Source of the DNA: Hemileia vastatrix
Lineage: Eukaryota; Basidiomycota; Pucciniomycetes; Pucciniales; Zaghouaniaceae
Reading direction: 5' to 3'
Length of the DNA: 64,000 bases
NCBI GenBank assembly: GCA_030280995.1
Contig: JASXTE010000017.1
Coordinates: forward strand, 23,512,498-23,576,497
Position 1 is the first letter of the stretch. Each line of letters starts with the position of its first letter. Positions 46,882-58,362 of this stretch are shown here, piece by piece. The position numbers were made by a program, and so were the translations under genes. The notes below the pieces were generated by a model. It worked only from the letters and a program-made list of their open reading frames with translations, did no database searches and was not told the DNA's origin.

Positions 46882-48027
46882 CTATTGAAAATGTTGGCCC
46901 CTTCCTGACAGTCGCCCTATCTCGTCATCTGAGACTTCCTCATAAAATTCTCTTTCTTTCTCTAACTGCGCAGCTCCAGAGTACTTAGTTTCCCAGCCAC
47001 CATCCTTGGGCGCTACTAAGACTGCTGTTACTGGAACACCATCATCACCCATAATCCTTATTCCAATAGTCTTATTCAAACAATAATCTATAGTTGCAGA
47101 ATAATCCATTAAAAATGGCGTGCCTAAAAATGGTTTAACTACACCCATTGGAACATAAAAATCTATATCCCTCGTTGCTCCCACAACTCTAGTGCGTACA
47201 TACTCTGCTACACCTATAACAGGTAACCTACCTCTACCAATTCCTGCGACAGTGCCTTCACCATCTTTAACAGGAAGACCTAACTCCACTGCATCATCCA
47301 CTGACACCATGTTGATTTGTGAACCTGTATCCACTAACGCTTTAATTTGCTTACCATTTACAGTAATTGTTAAATACCCTAATGGTCCTGCATAATGTGG
47401 CTCCCTAGGTAATCTAACAACCATCTGAAATGACTTCTGTTCAACATCAAACTCAGTGCAATCAGCAATCCTTTGCTTCCTGCACTTATCCACAATTCCA
47501 TTTGCTACATCTGGCGCTACTGCTGTCAGAATCCCCAATGGAACAGAGACTGTAGTCTTCAAACATTGCACAACTAAATCCTCAGCTGCTTTAGGAAAAT
47601 CAGAGTGAACTGGGTGCTTCATTCTCCATTTAGGTTGAGTTGCCTTTGCACCAGCTTTCACTCTTCCAGGTGGGTTCTTTGGAGTATTATGCCTTGCTCC
47701 TGGCATTCCTTCAGCAGGTACTGCTCTTTTCTGTAATACCTCTGACTCCTCCAACATCGCTGTTTGATCTTCTACCTGATGATCCACATCATAACCACCT
47801 GTTTCCATACCATCCATTTCAACATCCTCAATAGGTGCAGGTGTATTCTCTCTAGTAGTATACCCTACTTCCTCCATATTCTCTGGATTTGCATACCTAG
47901 CGCCAGTCCTTCTTGGCCTAGTAATTGTAGGTGGGGCCATTTTCTTGTGCTTTGCTGCGAACATCTCCAAACGCCCTGCGGTAAGTGGAGCTGCAACTGC
48001 TCCCTCTTGTACTTTAAAATCCAGCAC
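46882..48027 (-). pseudogene. Gag-Pol spacer and aspartic protease of B
   Basis: The protease triplet is intact in IKALVDTGSQINMVS, with FLGTPFLMDY as the second motif. The upstream 180 residues are a basic and acidic spacer (PPTITRPRRTGARY, IEDVEMDGMETG). It continues the Gag frame after in-frame stops at 48181-48183 (TAG), 48160-48162 (TGA) and 48031-48033 (TGA). Confidence 0.75.
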
Positions 48028-48180
48028 TGCTCAAGTAACTGCAAAGTTGACTGACTTTGCATCCTTGCCTTTCTCTTTAATTTCAGACTTTTTGCCCTTT
48101 TTTGACCTGCCTTTGATAGACTTTTTATTAATATGATCGATGACCATGGCTCGCATCTCTCAATCCTTGTCTTTAACAAG

Positions 48181-49191
48181 CTAAGTGCCGTCTTCCGACA
48201 TAAGCATAGTCCTGTCCTTGTAAACTACCTTTTCTTCTTTATCCTTTTGAAGCGCATTACACCTCATCCTTGTATGCCCCTCTTTATTAAAATAATAGCA
48301 CACCATAGCACAAAAAGGCAAAGGTTGAGGAGAACTCTTGGGCCTAAACGATTCTTTCATCTTTTCCGCTTCAATTACCTTTTTCACCAACTCATCAATT
48401 CTTGCCATAACTGAATCTGGCTCCTTAGTGAAAACTTTGACTTTAGGAGACAACATCTGAGGTGGCGATTGCACGCCAGACGCATCTTCATTTATCTCCT
48501 CATTATCCAAAGCAACCCTAGCTGCGCGACTCTCAACTTGACACAACTTCATTTCAGCTTCCACTGCCATTTCTACTTCTTCTAATCCAGGATACTTATA
48601 ATTTCTGTCCCTTTTTTTAACCAGCTTTCCTTCATTATCCAAACGTCTTTTTTCCCAGTCTTCAACTTCTGGCGCTAACGCTTTACAAAACCAAGTTAAA
48701 GATGCATTAGCATCACTAAAATCTTCATTACTAACTAAATATTCCACTTCTCAGTGGTAGTCTTCCCTAAAACTTTTAAATTCCTTAGGGTCTCAAACAT
48801 CCCCTTAAGCTTTGACCTTATTTACCAAGATATTCAGGTCCTTCATTGTATATCTAGTTTCCTTGGTAACCTTTGGCCATCTCTTGAGCATCTGTTCTTT
48901 TAGCGCTGACCAATTTCGCTCTTCATGTCCCTTTAGATCCTCTAAATTTTCTTTGAATTCATTAGTTACAAAGAATAGTACTTGACGCAAGATATCATAT
49001 TCAGTAGCCCCATGAACCTCAGCTGCTTGTTCAAACCTTCTTAAAAACTTCTTGGTATTAATGCCCACAAAACACAAGCTTTCATCTTTATACCTAATAA
49101 TTGTAGTTACCATCTTTGGCAAAGATGCCAAAGAATTGGGCAATTTAACCCTCTTCTGACATCCCCTAGATGTAGTCGCAGTAGGATCCAT
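48181..49191 (-). pseudogene. Gag of B
   Basis: Gag starts at 49191 (MDPTATTSRG). A core with NTKKFLRRFEQAAEVHGATE and YTMKDLNILVNKVKA is followed by a break (48748-48804). Then comes a helical region and a knuckle that reads CYYFNKEGHTRMRC. The second Cys of the C-x2-C-x4-H-x4-C pattern has become Phe, so the knuckle is probably not functional. Confidence 0.72.
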
Positions 49192-49434
49192 TCCTGAAAT
49201 ATAAAAATGAAACAGAGATCACAAAAACACACACTTGGTAATTAAACCTGACTATATTCACAATACATCCCTAGGCTATCCTCTGATTACGGCTATTGAT
49301 CCACTTTGTTGTAGACCCTACGACTCTTCCGCTGAAGTGCCGGCTTGATCAAGTCCTCCTTACAAAACACTGAAAAACCAAACAATCTAATCAAAAAATA
49401 CTAGTTACAATTGAGCCACTGTTGGGACACCCAT

Positions 49435-50646
49435 TGTAGAGAGTTCTAAAGTACTAAGCAGTAGACACAATGCAAGATGGGTTGGTTCTCCTCTTCAATT
49501 TCTAAAAAGAAGCGCCCCCCACTCTTATTTTTAAATACAGTGCAATAATGTGTAACACTAATATTTGATTAGAAAATTTATAAGTTGAGAGATGAGTTTT
49601 AGAGATCAGGAAAAACAAGTTTTACTATCTGGATATTTCTATTCTTAACAAGCGCTAATACCCACAGCTACTCCCTCTTGAAGCGCTCTATTTGAATATG
49701 CCTTATTATAGCAATAAATTAACTCTAATAACAGTCAATCCTACTAAATCTATATATTCTTTCTATGTTGCGCTCTTTTCACTATACTATATGAAATACA
49801 CACACAGACGCACAAATGATAAAAGACTCAGAAAATATCTCTAATTCACTTATTCTACTCTTCTTATATTCTACTTACAAAAAGACTCCCTATCTCTATC
49901 AAATAGTCCTCCTTTTATATTTTTCCAGTACTCAAGACACAGTTCCCTAGTGGATCTTCCGCGCTGGCTCTAGCGCCACATTAGTAAAACAATAACTAAT
50001 CTACTAGTAAACTATGTACACTTCTTTTAGCAACTACAGCACCTAAAACATACCCTATGATTACTAACACTAGTATTAACTTGTTTCACTTATACTCCAC
50101 ATATGCGCTTTTGACTATACCTTTGTTATGTTTCAGCGCTACTTTCAGGTTTGACCCATTGTAACGCTTATCCTAGTCCCCTTGACTCTCGGGTAGTTTT
50201 GTGATTGAGTCCCCACTCTCCTTTCTTTAATACTAAGTTCATAGTTCTGACGATTCACTTAACTAGTAAGCCTCCTTTATTACCTGTTTCAGTAAGTTTA
50301 TCCAACTAGCCGCGGTGCAGTATACTATGCACTTGAGTCATCCTTAAGCCATAACTCCTTCTTTAATGCGTAACACATAGTTATTGGAAAGTCTAAATCT
50401 ATATTGTTTAGCCCTTTACAGTCCTAAATCATTAACACACAGTTACCCATTGTGCGGCACATCTTGCTGCAAAATCTGAGCGCACCGACCCTTAATCCTT
50501 TTCTGCGCTTCCATTTCTTTGTTCTTTGAAACACACAAATACATATTATATTTTAGCACTTCCTACTGAGCTAACTCCCTTTGTCCTTCCTGGACTACGC
50601 GCGCTGATTGGTCTAAAATTATGCTACCTTTGAGACGCGTACCACA
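49435..50646 (-). repeat. 5' LTR of B, uninterrupted
   Basis: It starts TGTAGAGAGTTCTAAAG and ends GACGCGTACCACA on the plus strand. It contains the intact A1 target site TTTCAGCGCTACT at about 50131-50143. The adjoining minus-strand sequence TGGGTGTCCCAACAGTGG (about 49417-49434) is the likely primer-binding site. Confidence 0.82.
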
Positions 50647-51587
50647 ACGCGCCACGTGACACTCGAGGTAAAAGTAGCTCATTAAATCAATAATACAGAG
50701 GTCTAAATCCATACTCAAAGCGCAGAAAATAATTATACATAGAAACTGCAACTTTCCTTTGTGTACTCACTATTCAACTGCGCTAGTCTAAACTTTAAAT
50801 CTAAATTAGTCAATCTCTCAATAGTGTGTTTAGTCTTTTCTTTGATAAGTGACACACAGCGCAATAATTAATGTAACATTCCACTAAAAGGTTTATTAAG
50901 TATCTGTGGCTTATTAACAGGGGTAGTGAGTATGGACGGGATGGCTAGTGGAGGATTAAAGGGTTAACAGATGTTAGTGAGGAGGGTCCAGGTGTAACAG
51001 GTGTATTTTTTGTAGGTCTGTGGAGTGCGGAATGATGGATGGGTATGAGGTCAATGCAAGGAGGGGTTGGATTGTGGTTCAATATTTCTTTAGAATTAAA
51101 TTATAAAATGTATATATAGTTAATAGTGGTAAAGCTTCAGGTTAAATCATTATTATTGTACATTTCTTTATTTTTTCTCAGTAATCATTTCTAAAACTTA
51201 AATCTTTGATTATTGAGTTTCCAACCCTTTTTGAGATCTTAATAATATTTTTCTCAGTAATCATTTCTAAAACTTAAATCTTTGATTATTGAGTTTCCAA
51301 CCCTTTTTGAGATCTTAATAATATTAATCTTACCTTTAAAATATATTAGAATTCTTATTGAACATATCTCAAAGCAGTAGCTCTTCCTTTGAGTCATCTT
51401 CGAATCATTTCCTCAAACCTTTCCTCTGTGCTTTGAAAAAGGTTCTAAACTACTCTCTTCATCTCACTTCCAGGAACACCCTCAACCTTGTGCGTAGGTA
51501 GTCCGGTGACAGTATAATTTAATTCTCCGTAGTTCTCATTCTTCGGCACTACTACGTCCTTTTTTCAGGTGTTTAAATCCTTTAGAA
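50647..51587. repeat. spacer, then probable 5' LTR/leader of element C with a 76-bp tandem duplication
   Basis: From about 50872 (TGTAACATTCCAC) the sequence leads into C's Gag start at 51588, so it is likely LTR and leader. The LTR end is uncertain. A perfect 76-bp tandem duplication spans 51171-51322 (each copy begins TTTTCTCAGTAATC). No 3' partner was found after C. 50647-50871 has no feature. Confidence 0.45.
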
Positions 51588-53336
51588 ATGGCACCTTTTC
51601 AATGCACTCCTCCTACAGGCTCTACTACTAGGGCTTGCGCCAGAGGCAGGCCAACAGCTACACGACCTTTTTCCCGCACTCACTCCCTGGAACCTCTCGA
51701 CCTTAGGGAGCGGGGAAACTCAGTCCAATCTGTAGAAGATATTCCCCAGGATTTTGATGATTCTAGCAAGGAAGAAGAAGGAGAGGATACAATGCATGAG
51801 GCACCATCTTCCCCTGCTACTCACCCTTCTGGTCAACCTTTGGAACCTGGACCATCTAATTCTCTGGAAGACTTCATGAGACTTTTCATGATAACCCTTT
51901 CCAATCCAACATCTTTGGAGGGATAAAAATTCAAAACTCCTTCCAAGAAATCTCCTGATAAATTTGAAGGAGAACATCCAGAAAGATTGCGCCCCTTCTT
52001 GCAAACCTGCTAGCTCCTGTTTCATAATGACCCTCGAACCTTCAATAACGACCAATCAAAGGTTGTTTAGGCTTCTTCATTCCTAGCCAGAAAAGCAGCA
52101 AGGTGGTTCGAACCTTATCTTCTCATGCTCTCTTCAACAGAAACCCACCTACTCATTAATAACTTGTAAAAGTTCAAAGACCAACTCTTTACGTTGTTTA
52201 ATGACCCTAATGATGCTGACAATGCAGAAATTGAACTTGATTTACTCCGCATGAGTGATAATGGTAAAGCCTCTGAATATATTTGGAACTTTAGAGCACT
52301 TCAAACTTGAGTAGGTTGGAATTATGCTGCCATCAAGTATAATTTTAAAAATGGACTTCCTTTGAGGATTCTGGATCAATTAAATCTTCATGGTCAGAAA
52401 ATGACTACTTTAACGGATTTAATGGATTGAAAGCTCAAACTCAAAGGCGTTTATCAAGGACGACTTCAACATCGTTGATACGCCAATAAATATCAAGGCC
52501 TAAATTTTAAATAGGGACTTTCTTCACACCCACAGACAACTTAATCCAAACCCAATAAGGGAAAGGACAAACCTCGACCAAAAAGCTTGACGCCAGGCAA
52601 TATCATTAAGGTACTGTATCCAAAAGGGGAGCTTAAAGAAGCTGAGAGGAAGAGACGAGCAGATAATGGGCTATGTATGTATTGTGGGGGTAAACACAAG
52701 CTAGAAGATTGTGTAAAGTTGAAGGAAAGAGAAGGTACTAGTTCAAGGTCAAAAAACTAATAGATAGTTTACTTGTGTGCAAATTAAACTATCTTATCTC
52801 TCCCAGTGCACAGAACCTCCATGTCTTAAGGACTGGAGTTGCCTTAAACCGCTTGAGATTCATTCTTTTTTAGGAGGATACCCCCTTCAGTTGTCCTATA
52901 GACTCTGGAGCTTCAATTTCTTTTGTCAGTTTATCTTTTGCCAAGAAGTTAAAGCTGACATTCACAGATATTGATTGAACTCCAATTTATTTGGTTGAAT
53001 CAGAGGAAAGCAAATATTGGGTAAGTAAGAAAGTTTATGGGTTTTCAACTTTCTGAATTTTCACCCCTTCGAGTGGGAATTATCAGTCTTAGACACCCCA
53101 AGAATGGACAATACCATCCTTGGCCATGACTTTTTAACGCATTGGAATCCTGAAATTGATTGGTCACAGGGATTGATCACCCCACGCACTAAGTATATTT
53201 CTGATTCTTCAATTCAGGTCAATAGGGAGTTAAGCAACCCACCTGAAAATTTCCTGCTGGAGGACAAATCTCTTCCAGATGACTTGCAAGCATCTGATAT
53301 TTCTCTAAATAAGCAATTGGCGAACCCTTCTAGCTA
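51588..53336 (+). pseudogene. Gag and protease region of C
   Basis: Gag begins MAPFQCTPPTGSTTRA with an acidic linker (SSKEEEGEDTMHE). In the same frame come SPDKFEGEHPERLRPFLQTC, a Gag core (FNDPNDADNAEIELDLLRMS) and the knuckle CMYCGGKHKLEDC near 52678. In-frame stops include 51924-51926, 52308-52310, 52428-52430 and 52476-52478. A protease remnant is suggested at 52880-53180 by the cryptic match to D-S-G-A-S-I-S-F (in frames near 52895) and by NTILGHDFLTHWNPEIDW at 53107. Confidence 0.65.
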
Positions 53337-53459
53337 GATCACTTCACTCGAAGAGGATTTAAATTGCCTCAAACTAGTCGAATTATGCTCTCTCAATTCT
53401 GGTCTTCCCTTGACAGATTCTCTCAAAGATGATGAGGACAACCAAATCAACTTTGAAGC

Positions 53460-54200
53460 CATAAAATTGACTCTACTGGGAATCTAACTGTTCATTTTGT
53501 AAAGAAAAAAGAAGGTAGACTTAGGTTGTGTTTTGACTATAGAAAGCTCAACACAGTTACAAAGAAGAATGTATATCCAGTTCCTCCTATGTCATTGCTT
53601 CTTACCCTTTTTAATGATGCTAATTTCTTTTCTAAAATTGATCTTAAAGGTGCTTATAATCTTATTCGCATTGTGGAAGGTCATGAACCACTGACTGCAA
53701 TGCGCACTAGATTTGGAAGTTTTGAATATTTAGTAATGCCTTTTGGATTATGTAATGCACAATCTACTTTTCAAACTTTTGTTTATGACATCTTTCAAGA
53801 TGTTGTCAAACAATTTATTGTTGTCTACTTAGACAATATTTTAATTTTCTCGAAGACACTAGATGAAAATATTCATCATGTTGGACAGGTTCTAAATCGC
53901 CTTCAAGATCACAGTCTCTATGCCAAGAACAATAAATGTGAATTCCATCTTAAATATATTTATTTTTTAGGGTTTACGTTTTCCACTTATGGTTAAGTCA
54001 TGGACAACAAAAAGGTCCAAAAAATCTTGGAATGGCCTGAGCCCAATACCATTAAATCCCTTCAAGGATTTTTGGGTTTTTCCAATTTCTATAGAAGATT
54101 TATTAAAGATTACTCTAAAACTATTTCCAATCTTATTTCTCTTTTTAGAAAAGATATTCCTTTTGTTTTTACTTCTACAGCACAAAAGTAACTTGAAGCA
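53460..54200 (+). pseudogene. reverse transcriptase of C with altered catalytic motif
   Basis: Typical motifs are LRLCFDYRKLNTVTKKN, FSKIDLKGAYNLIRI, FGSFEYLVMPFGLCNAQSTF and YFLGFTFSTYG, then KVQKILEWPEPNTIKSLQGF. The catalytic box is VYLDNILIFS. The second Asp of Y-x-D-D is Asn, so polymerisation would be lost. A TAA near 53995 and a stop at 54189-54191 break the frame. Confidence 0.85.
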
Positions 54201-54920
54201 TTGAAGACTGCTTTTACCACAGCTCCAATTCTTTGATACTTTTATCCTTCTGCTTCAACAATAGTCAAGACAGACGCTAGCGATTATGCTATCTCAGGGG
54301 TCATTTCTCAATTAAATCCTGTAACAAAATTGTTTCATCCTGTTGCTTATGAGTCACGCAAACTCATTGCGGCAGAATTAAATTATGAAATTCATGACAA
54401 GGAGCTTTTAGCTATTATTCATTGTCTTAAAAAATGGTGCTCTTTTCTTCTCAGCCTAGATAGTCCTTTTTAAATCCTGACTGACCATAATTCTTTATAA
54501 TACTTTATGTCTTCCAAAGTGTTAACCAGGCGTCAAGCCAGGTGGGCTGAATTTTTGTCTGAATTTTGTTTTTCTATTTCCTATCTCCCAGTTAAGAACT
54601 GCATTGTCCCAGATATCCTGTCACCTTGGGATGAAGTTTACCCACAGCAGGGGGACGCATTTGCTGACAAGAGCCCAGAAAATGTGAAATCAATTTTCAA
54701 CAAATCAATGTTAACAACTCATCAACTAAATTTGATGACAATTCAATCTTTTCAAAATCCACTATCCAACATCCTCGAAGCTCAGTTGAAGCACAATTAT
54801 TGTTTAGGGATTAAAGACAAAATACCCTCGAAGCAAGGGGAAAAAAGATTTAGTATTGAATCAGGTAGAGTAGTCATACCCAAAAATAATGAAATAAAAT
54901 TATGGATTTTCAATAGTTGA
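54201..54920 (+). pseudogene. RNase H of C and start of integrase
   Basis: RNase H shows VKTDASDYAISGVISQ, YESRKLIAAELNYEIHDKEL and the connecting RRQARWAEFLSEF and VPDILSPW. Stops lie near 54472 and 54500. The frame then enters the integrase linker (KHNYCLGIKDKIP) and ends with TGA at 54918-54920. Confidence 0.8.
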
Positions 54921-55152
54921 CATGATTCTCCATTAGCTGGTCATTTTGGGGTTGATAAAACCTACCAGTTAATAGAAAGGGATTTCTTCTGGCCAGGAAT
55001 GACCAGAGAAATCAAGGCCTATATAAGATCTTGCTAAGAATGTAATAGGAATAAGGCTCCCCCTCACCAGAAGCATGGGTTGCTTCAACCACTTCCTATT
55101 CCCACTAAACCTTGGGAATCTTTATTGATGGATTTTATTTCTCAACTTCTGT
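54921..55152 (+). pseudogene. integrase zinc finger and start of core of C
   Basis: HDSPLAGHFGVDKTYQLI (H-x-H), FFWPGM and C-x2-C (C, stop, ECN) form the zinc finger. [18 protein letters not shown] begins the catalytic core with the first Asp. The solo LTR interrupts directly after this. Confidence 0.8.
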
Positions 55153-56226
55153 TGTAGACAATCCTATAGTACTAGCTATAGGCCTTAATCAAGGGAGTTG
55201 GAGAAAAACCATATAGAAAATCCCCTGTCCCTTTAGAAAAATAGAGTGAGATTTACTTGCTAAAGTTAGTTGGTTCCTGTTTTGCTAAACCCCTTTTCCA
55301 ACACACTTGACTGCTTGATGAGCCAAGAAAGTAGTCCCCAGACAGACTACCAAACCAGAGAACTGAAATGTAGACCAATGTCCACACCAGAGAAAGAAAT
55401 GATACTTGATGTAGGTTGCAAATCCACACCAGAGACAGTAATAATACTTGATATAGCTTGCAAGACTACACCAGATAAAACAGTTGCCAAAGTTGAGTTA
55501 AATGAAGAACAAACCTTGCAACAAACACAGCCAATTGTGGCCAAAAAACAGTGAAAACTGAGTGAGGAACAAGGATATCACCTCCAGATGGTTGTATGAT
55601 AATTAAAGTTGCCCCAAACTGTCTTATTCACTATGTACACACAGACCACTATCTAAGAGCCCATGCACACCACCAAATTTGGCGCCTGTACCAGCCAAAT
55701 TGAATAAAAACCCTCCAGAAGCGCTCCCCAACCTTCTAAAACAGAGGCGGGCGGGCCGGCTGAAGCGTCCCGGCCTCCCTGAAGCCAGAAAACCAATACA
55801 AACACCTAATCTACTTAGAAAAATTAGCTACAACTACTAAAACCTATAAAACACGGAATTTCACTATAACAACATTGTGACATGAAATATAGAGCTAAAT
55901 TAGCCCTATCCAATGGTGCTAAGTACTTAACCCTAATACTTAAGGTTAGCCTGTAAAACACAAAAAACAAACTTAAACAGTTATCTTTTGTAACTGAAGA
56001 ATGAGGAAATGACCCCTTAAAACTTAGAATATGAAAAATATTATCAACACATGAAATATATAGAAAAACCGGGGCTATCCAATGATAGTACCCAAATACC
56101 CACAGTACCAATATCCACGGAATAAAACCAAAAAAATACCCAATTCTTCAACAGATGTCAATTAAGACATGCACAAACAGCCCCAAACTACACAACAAAG
56201 GCCCCTGCAAATGTTGGAAGACCACA
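55153..56226. repeat. solo LTR inserted in C integrase (about 1,074 bp)
   Basis: The insert begins TGTAGACAATCC and ends GAAGACCACA. CTGT flanks both sides (55149-55152 and 56227-56230), and removing the insert plus one copy restores the integrase reading (ISQL then FSNNFDAILVIVDRFS). It carries a 54-bp near-repeat around 55384-55490 (CACACCAGAGA... ACTTGAT) and a repeated ACATGAAATATA segment. The open frame at 55270-55554 comes from this repeat and is not called a gene. It belongs to a family otherwise not seen in the window. Confidence 0.75.
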
Positions 56227-57252
56227 CTGTTTTCTAATAATTTTGATGCTATATTAGTAATAGTAGATAGATTTTCAAAAATGTCTATTTTTATTAAAAC
56301 CACTACTACTGCTACAGCATAAGATTTGTCAAAATTGTTTCTAGAAAATGTATTTTCCAAACATGGATTACATAATGATATTTTTTAGATAGAGGCACAT
56401 TGTTTGTATCCACATTCTGGACTCAATTGTGTTGACAACTCAATATCACGAGGAATCTCTCCATGGCCTATCATCCTGAAACCAATGGGCAAACCAAAAG
56501 GGTAAACCAAATCCTCAAACAATACCTTCAAATGTATGTCAGTTACCAACAAGACGATTGGACCACATGGTTACCATTGGCTGAATTTGCTTATAATAAC
56601 TCTACTCATTCTTCGACACAACGATCTCCTTTAAAAACTGTTTATGGAAGACATCCTTGAATCAACTCAATCCATGTAGGAACTAGTCATCCTGCTGAAC
56701 ATTATCTTCGAAGCATATCACGACTCCAAGAAGAACTTAAATCAAACTTGGAATTAGTGATTTGAAGGTACAAGGAACAGGCTGACAAACAACGACAATC
56801 TGCTCCTTCCTTTAAACCAGGCAACAAAGTATGGCTTGACGCACAAAACATTCGAACAACTCGACCATAAAAGAAACTGGCCAAAATGCACTTGGGACCA
56901 TTTGAAATCGACTCCGAAGTCTCTAAAACTGCATTTTGACTCAAACTACTTCCTAAATGGCAGGCTATTCACCCTGATTCCACGTATCTCTCCTGGAACT
57001 GGCTTGAGAAACATACCCGTGCAGGAACCAACCTCCTCTGGAACTGGTCAAAGTAGAAGACCATCTAGAGTGGGAAGTAAGCCGTATCCTTGATTCAAGA
57101 ATATGCAAAGAGAAACTTTAATACCTCCTTGAATGGGAAGGCTTCGTCAATGACTCAGAAAAAACATCCTGGGAACCAGCCATAAATGTTTCTAACGCCC
57201 CTGAACTCCTAAAATCTTTTCATATTGAATATCCTTTAAACCCAAAACCTTA
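56227..57252 (+). pseudogene. rest of integrase and chromodomain of C
   Basis: The core continues with ILVIVDRFSKMSIF, the region of the second Asp is decayed, and AYHPETNGQTKRVNQ holds the catalytic Glu. The C-terminal region shows FKPGNKVWLDAQNI and LGPFEI. The chromodomain is read as WEVSRILDSRICKEKL, stop, YLLEWEGFVNDSEKTSWEP (about 57065-57180). It would bind methylated histone H3. Stops include 56658-56660, 56763-56765 and about 57118. Confidence 0.78.
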
Positions 57253-58079
57253 GAACTCTCTTTTAATTTTCTCTTCTCTTCTCTTTTTTCTTTTCTTTCT
57301 CTTTTCTTTTCTTTTCTTAAAATTCTAAAACTTCTTCTTTTCTAAAAATCCTTACTCTGTTTTCTTTTTTTCTTCTTTCTTCTTTTCAAAAGCTTTTTCA
57401 ACCTTCTTTAAAAATAAATAAATAGAATAAAAATAAAATAAAATAAAATAAAATAAACTAAAATTAAATTAAAAAGTTAAAGTTAAAAATAAAATAATAA
57501 AATAATAAAAATAAAATCTTAAAATTCATTAAAATAAAATCTTAAATTCGGTTAATTTTCTTTCTTTCCTCCTTTCAAAATTTTTTTTCTTTTCCCTTAT
57601 TTCTTTTTCTTCGAACTAACAAAATTTTTCACGAACTCAATACAAAAATCTTTCTCAAACTTCACTTCAACCTTTAAATCTCTCTTATAAAATTCTTTGA
57701 ACAAATTACTTCTTTCTTTCAAATTCTTCTTTCAAAACTATATTTTTTTTTTCTTTCTTTTCAAATAAACAAAATTCCTCAAAAACTTCAATAAATAAAC
57801 TTTCACGAATAACAATTATTTTTTTTTTACCTTTCATTTCAAAAGAAATTTTTTCAATCAACTATTTTTTTTCTCTTCTTACTTAAATTTTTCTCTTTCA
57901 AACTGAAACTAAAATTTCGTCAAACATTCTTTTTTTTCTTTTTTCCTTTTTCTTTTTATTTTTTAAAATCTTATAAAATATATATTAAAATTTCAATTAA
58001 AACAACAAAATAAAATAAATACACAAGTTGCTTTCTATTTTTCCTTTTTCCTTCCTTTCTTTTTTTTTCTCTATCCATT
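57253..58079. other. pyrimidine-rich low-complexity tract
   Basis: Long T/C runs (TTTTCTTTTCTTTTC types) alternate with an AATAAAATAAAATAAA stretch at about 57415-57540. There is no gene. Long homopyrimidine tracts can form triplex DNA, but nothing shows this here. Confidence 0.7.
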
Positions 58080-58362
58080 TCAAATTTTCTCCTGTATTTT
58101 TTCCCGAACCAATTTCTTCATTTTTTCCAAAACCACCCTTATTTCTTTCCTGAATTTCTCAAATACCTCCTCCTCTCCTACCAGTAATTCTTCTGCCACA
58201 TCGAAGGAGGTAGAATTGACAATCTTGTTGATCTCATCACTTAAATTTTCAATGAAATGAGCTCGTTGACCCTGCCAAGGTTTCTTTGACCATACCTGGT
58301 CAATGGTTTCCATGTTATCCTCCCTTGAATCAACCGCAAGTTGACTTTCCTCAATTGGCAGT
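58080..58362 (-). pseudogene. C-terminal fragment of an unknown ORF cut by A2
   Basis: The frame is open from the A2 boundary at 58362 to the stop at 58080, so the ORF was longer before A2 inserted. Residues include METIDQVWSKKPWQGQRAHF and a charged helical end (EVFEKFRKEIRVVLEKMKKL). The family is not recognised. It may be Gag-like, but this is a guess. Its start would lie beyond the right edge of A2, outside the window. Confidence 0.45.

Larger units (their letters stand above)
29106..50646 (-). mobile_element. Ty3/gypsy element B, split by nested element A1
   Basis: Two related long repeats bound it: 29106-29928 plus 42611-43116 on the left (3' LTR) and 49435-50646 on the right (5' LTR). 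Genes run on the minus strand: Gag, protease, RT, RNase H and a cut integrase. The LTRs have diverged by many substitutions and indels, so B is older than A1. The integrase is lost beyond about 44030, where unrelated sequence follows. No clear target duplication could be read at its outer ends. Confidence 0.75.
51588..57252 (+). mobile_element. chromodomain Ty3/gypsy element C, heavily decayed, split by a solo LTR
   Basis: In order on the plus strand come Gag, knuckle, protease remnant, RT, RNase H, integrase and a C-terminal chromodomain, the order of chromoviruses. Dozens of stops break it. A solo LTR (55153-56226) interrupts the integrase core. No 3' LTR is visible after 57252, where a pyrimidine-rich tract follows. 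Confidence 0.8.

Noticed and set aside
29098..50660. Target-site duplication of element B
   Set aside because: The flanks GACGT-type on the left and ACGCG-type on the right do not match well enough to call one.
52080..52110. GGTTCGAACC as a tRNA T-arm
   Set aside because: It is within the Gag coding sequence of C (RWFEP) and no acceptor or anticodon arm fits around it.
55270..55554. 94-codon ORF as a gene
   Set aside because: It lies in the solo LTR and is produced by a 54-bp internal repeat. No domain was seen.
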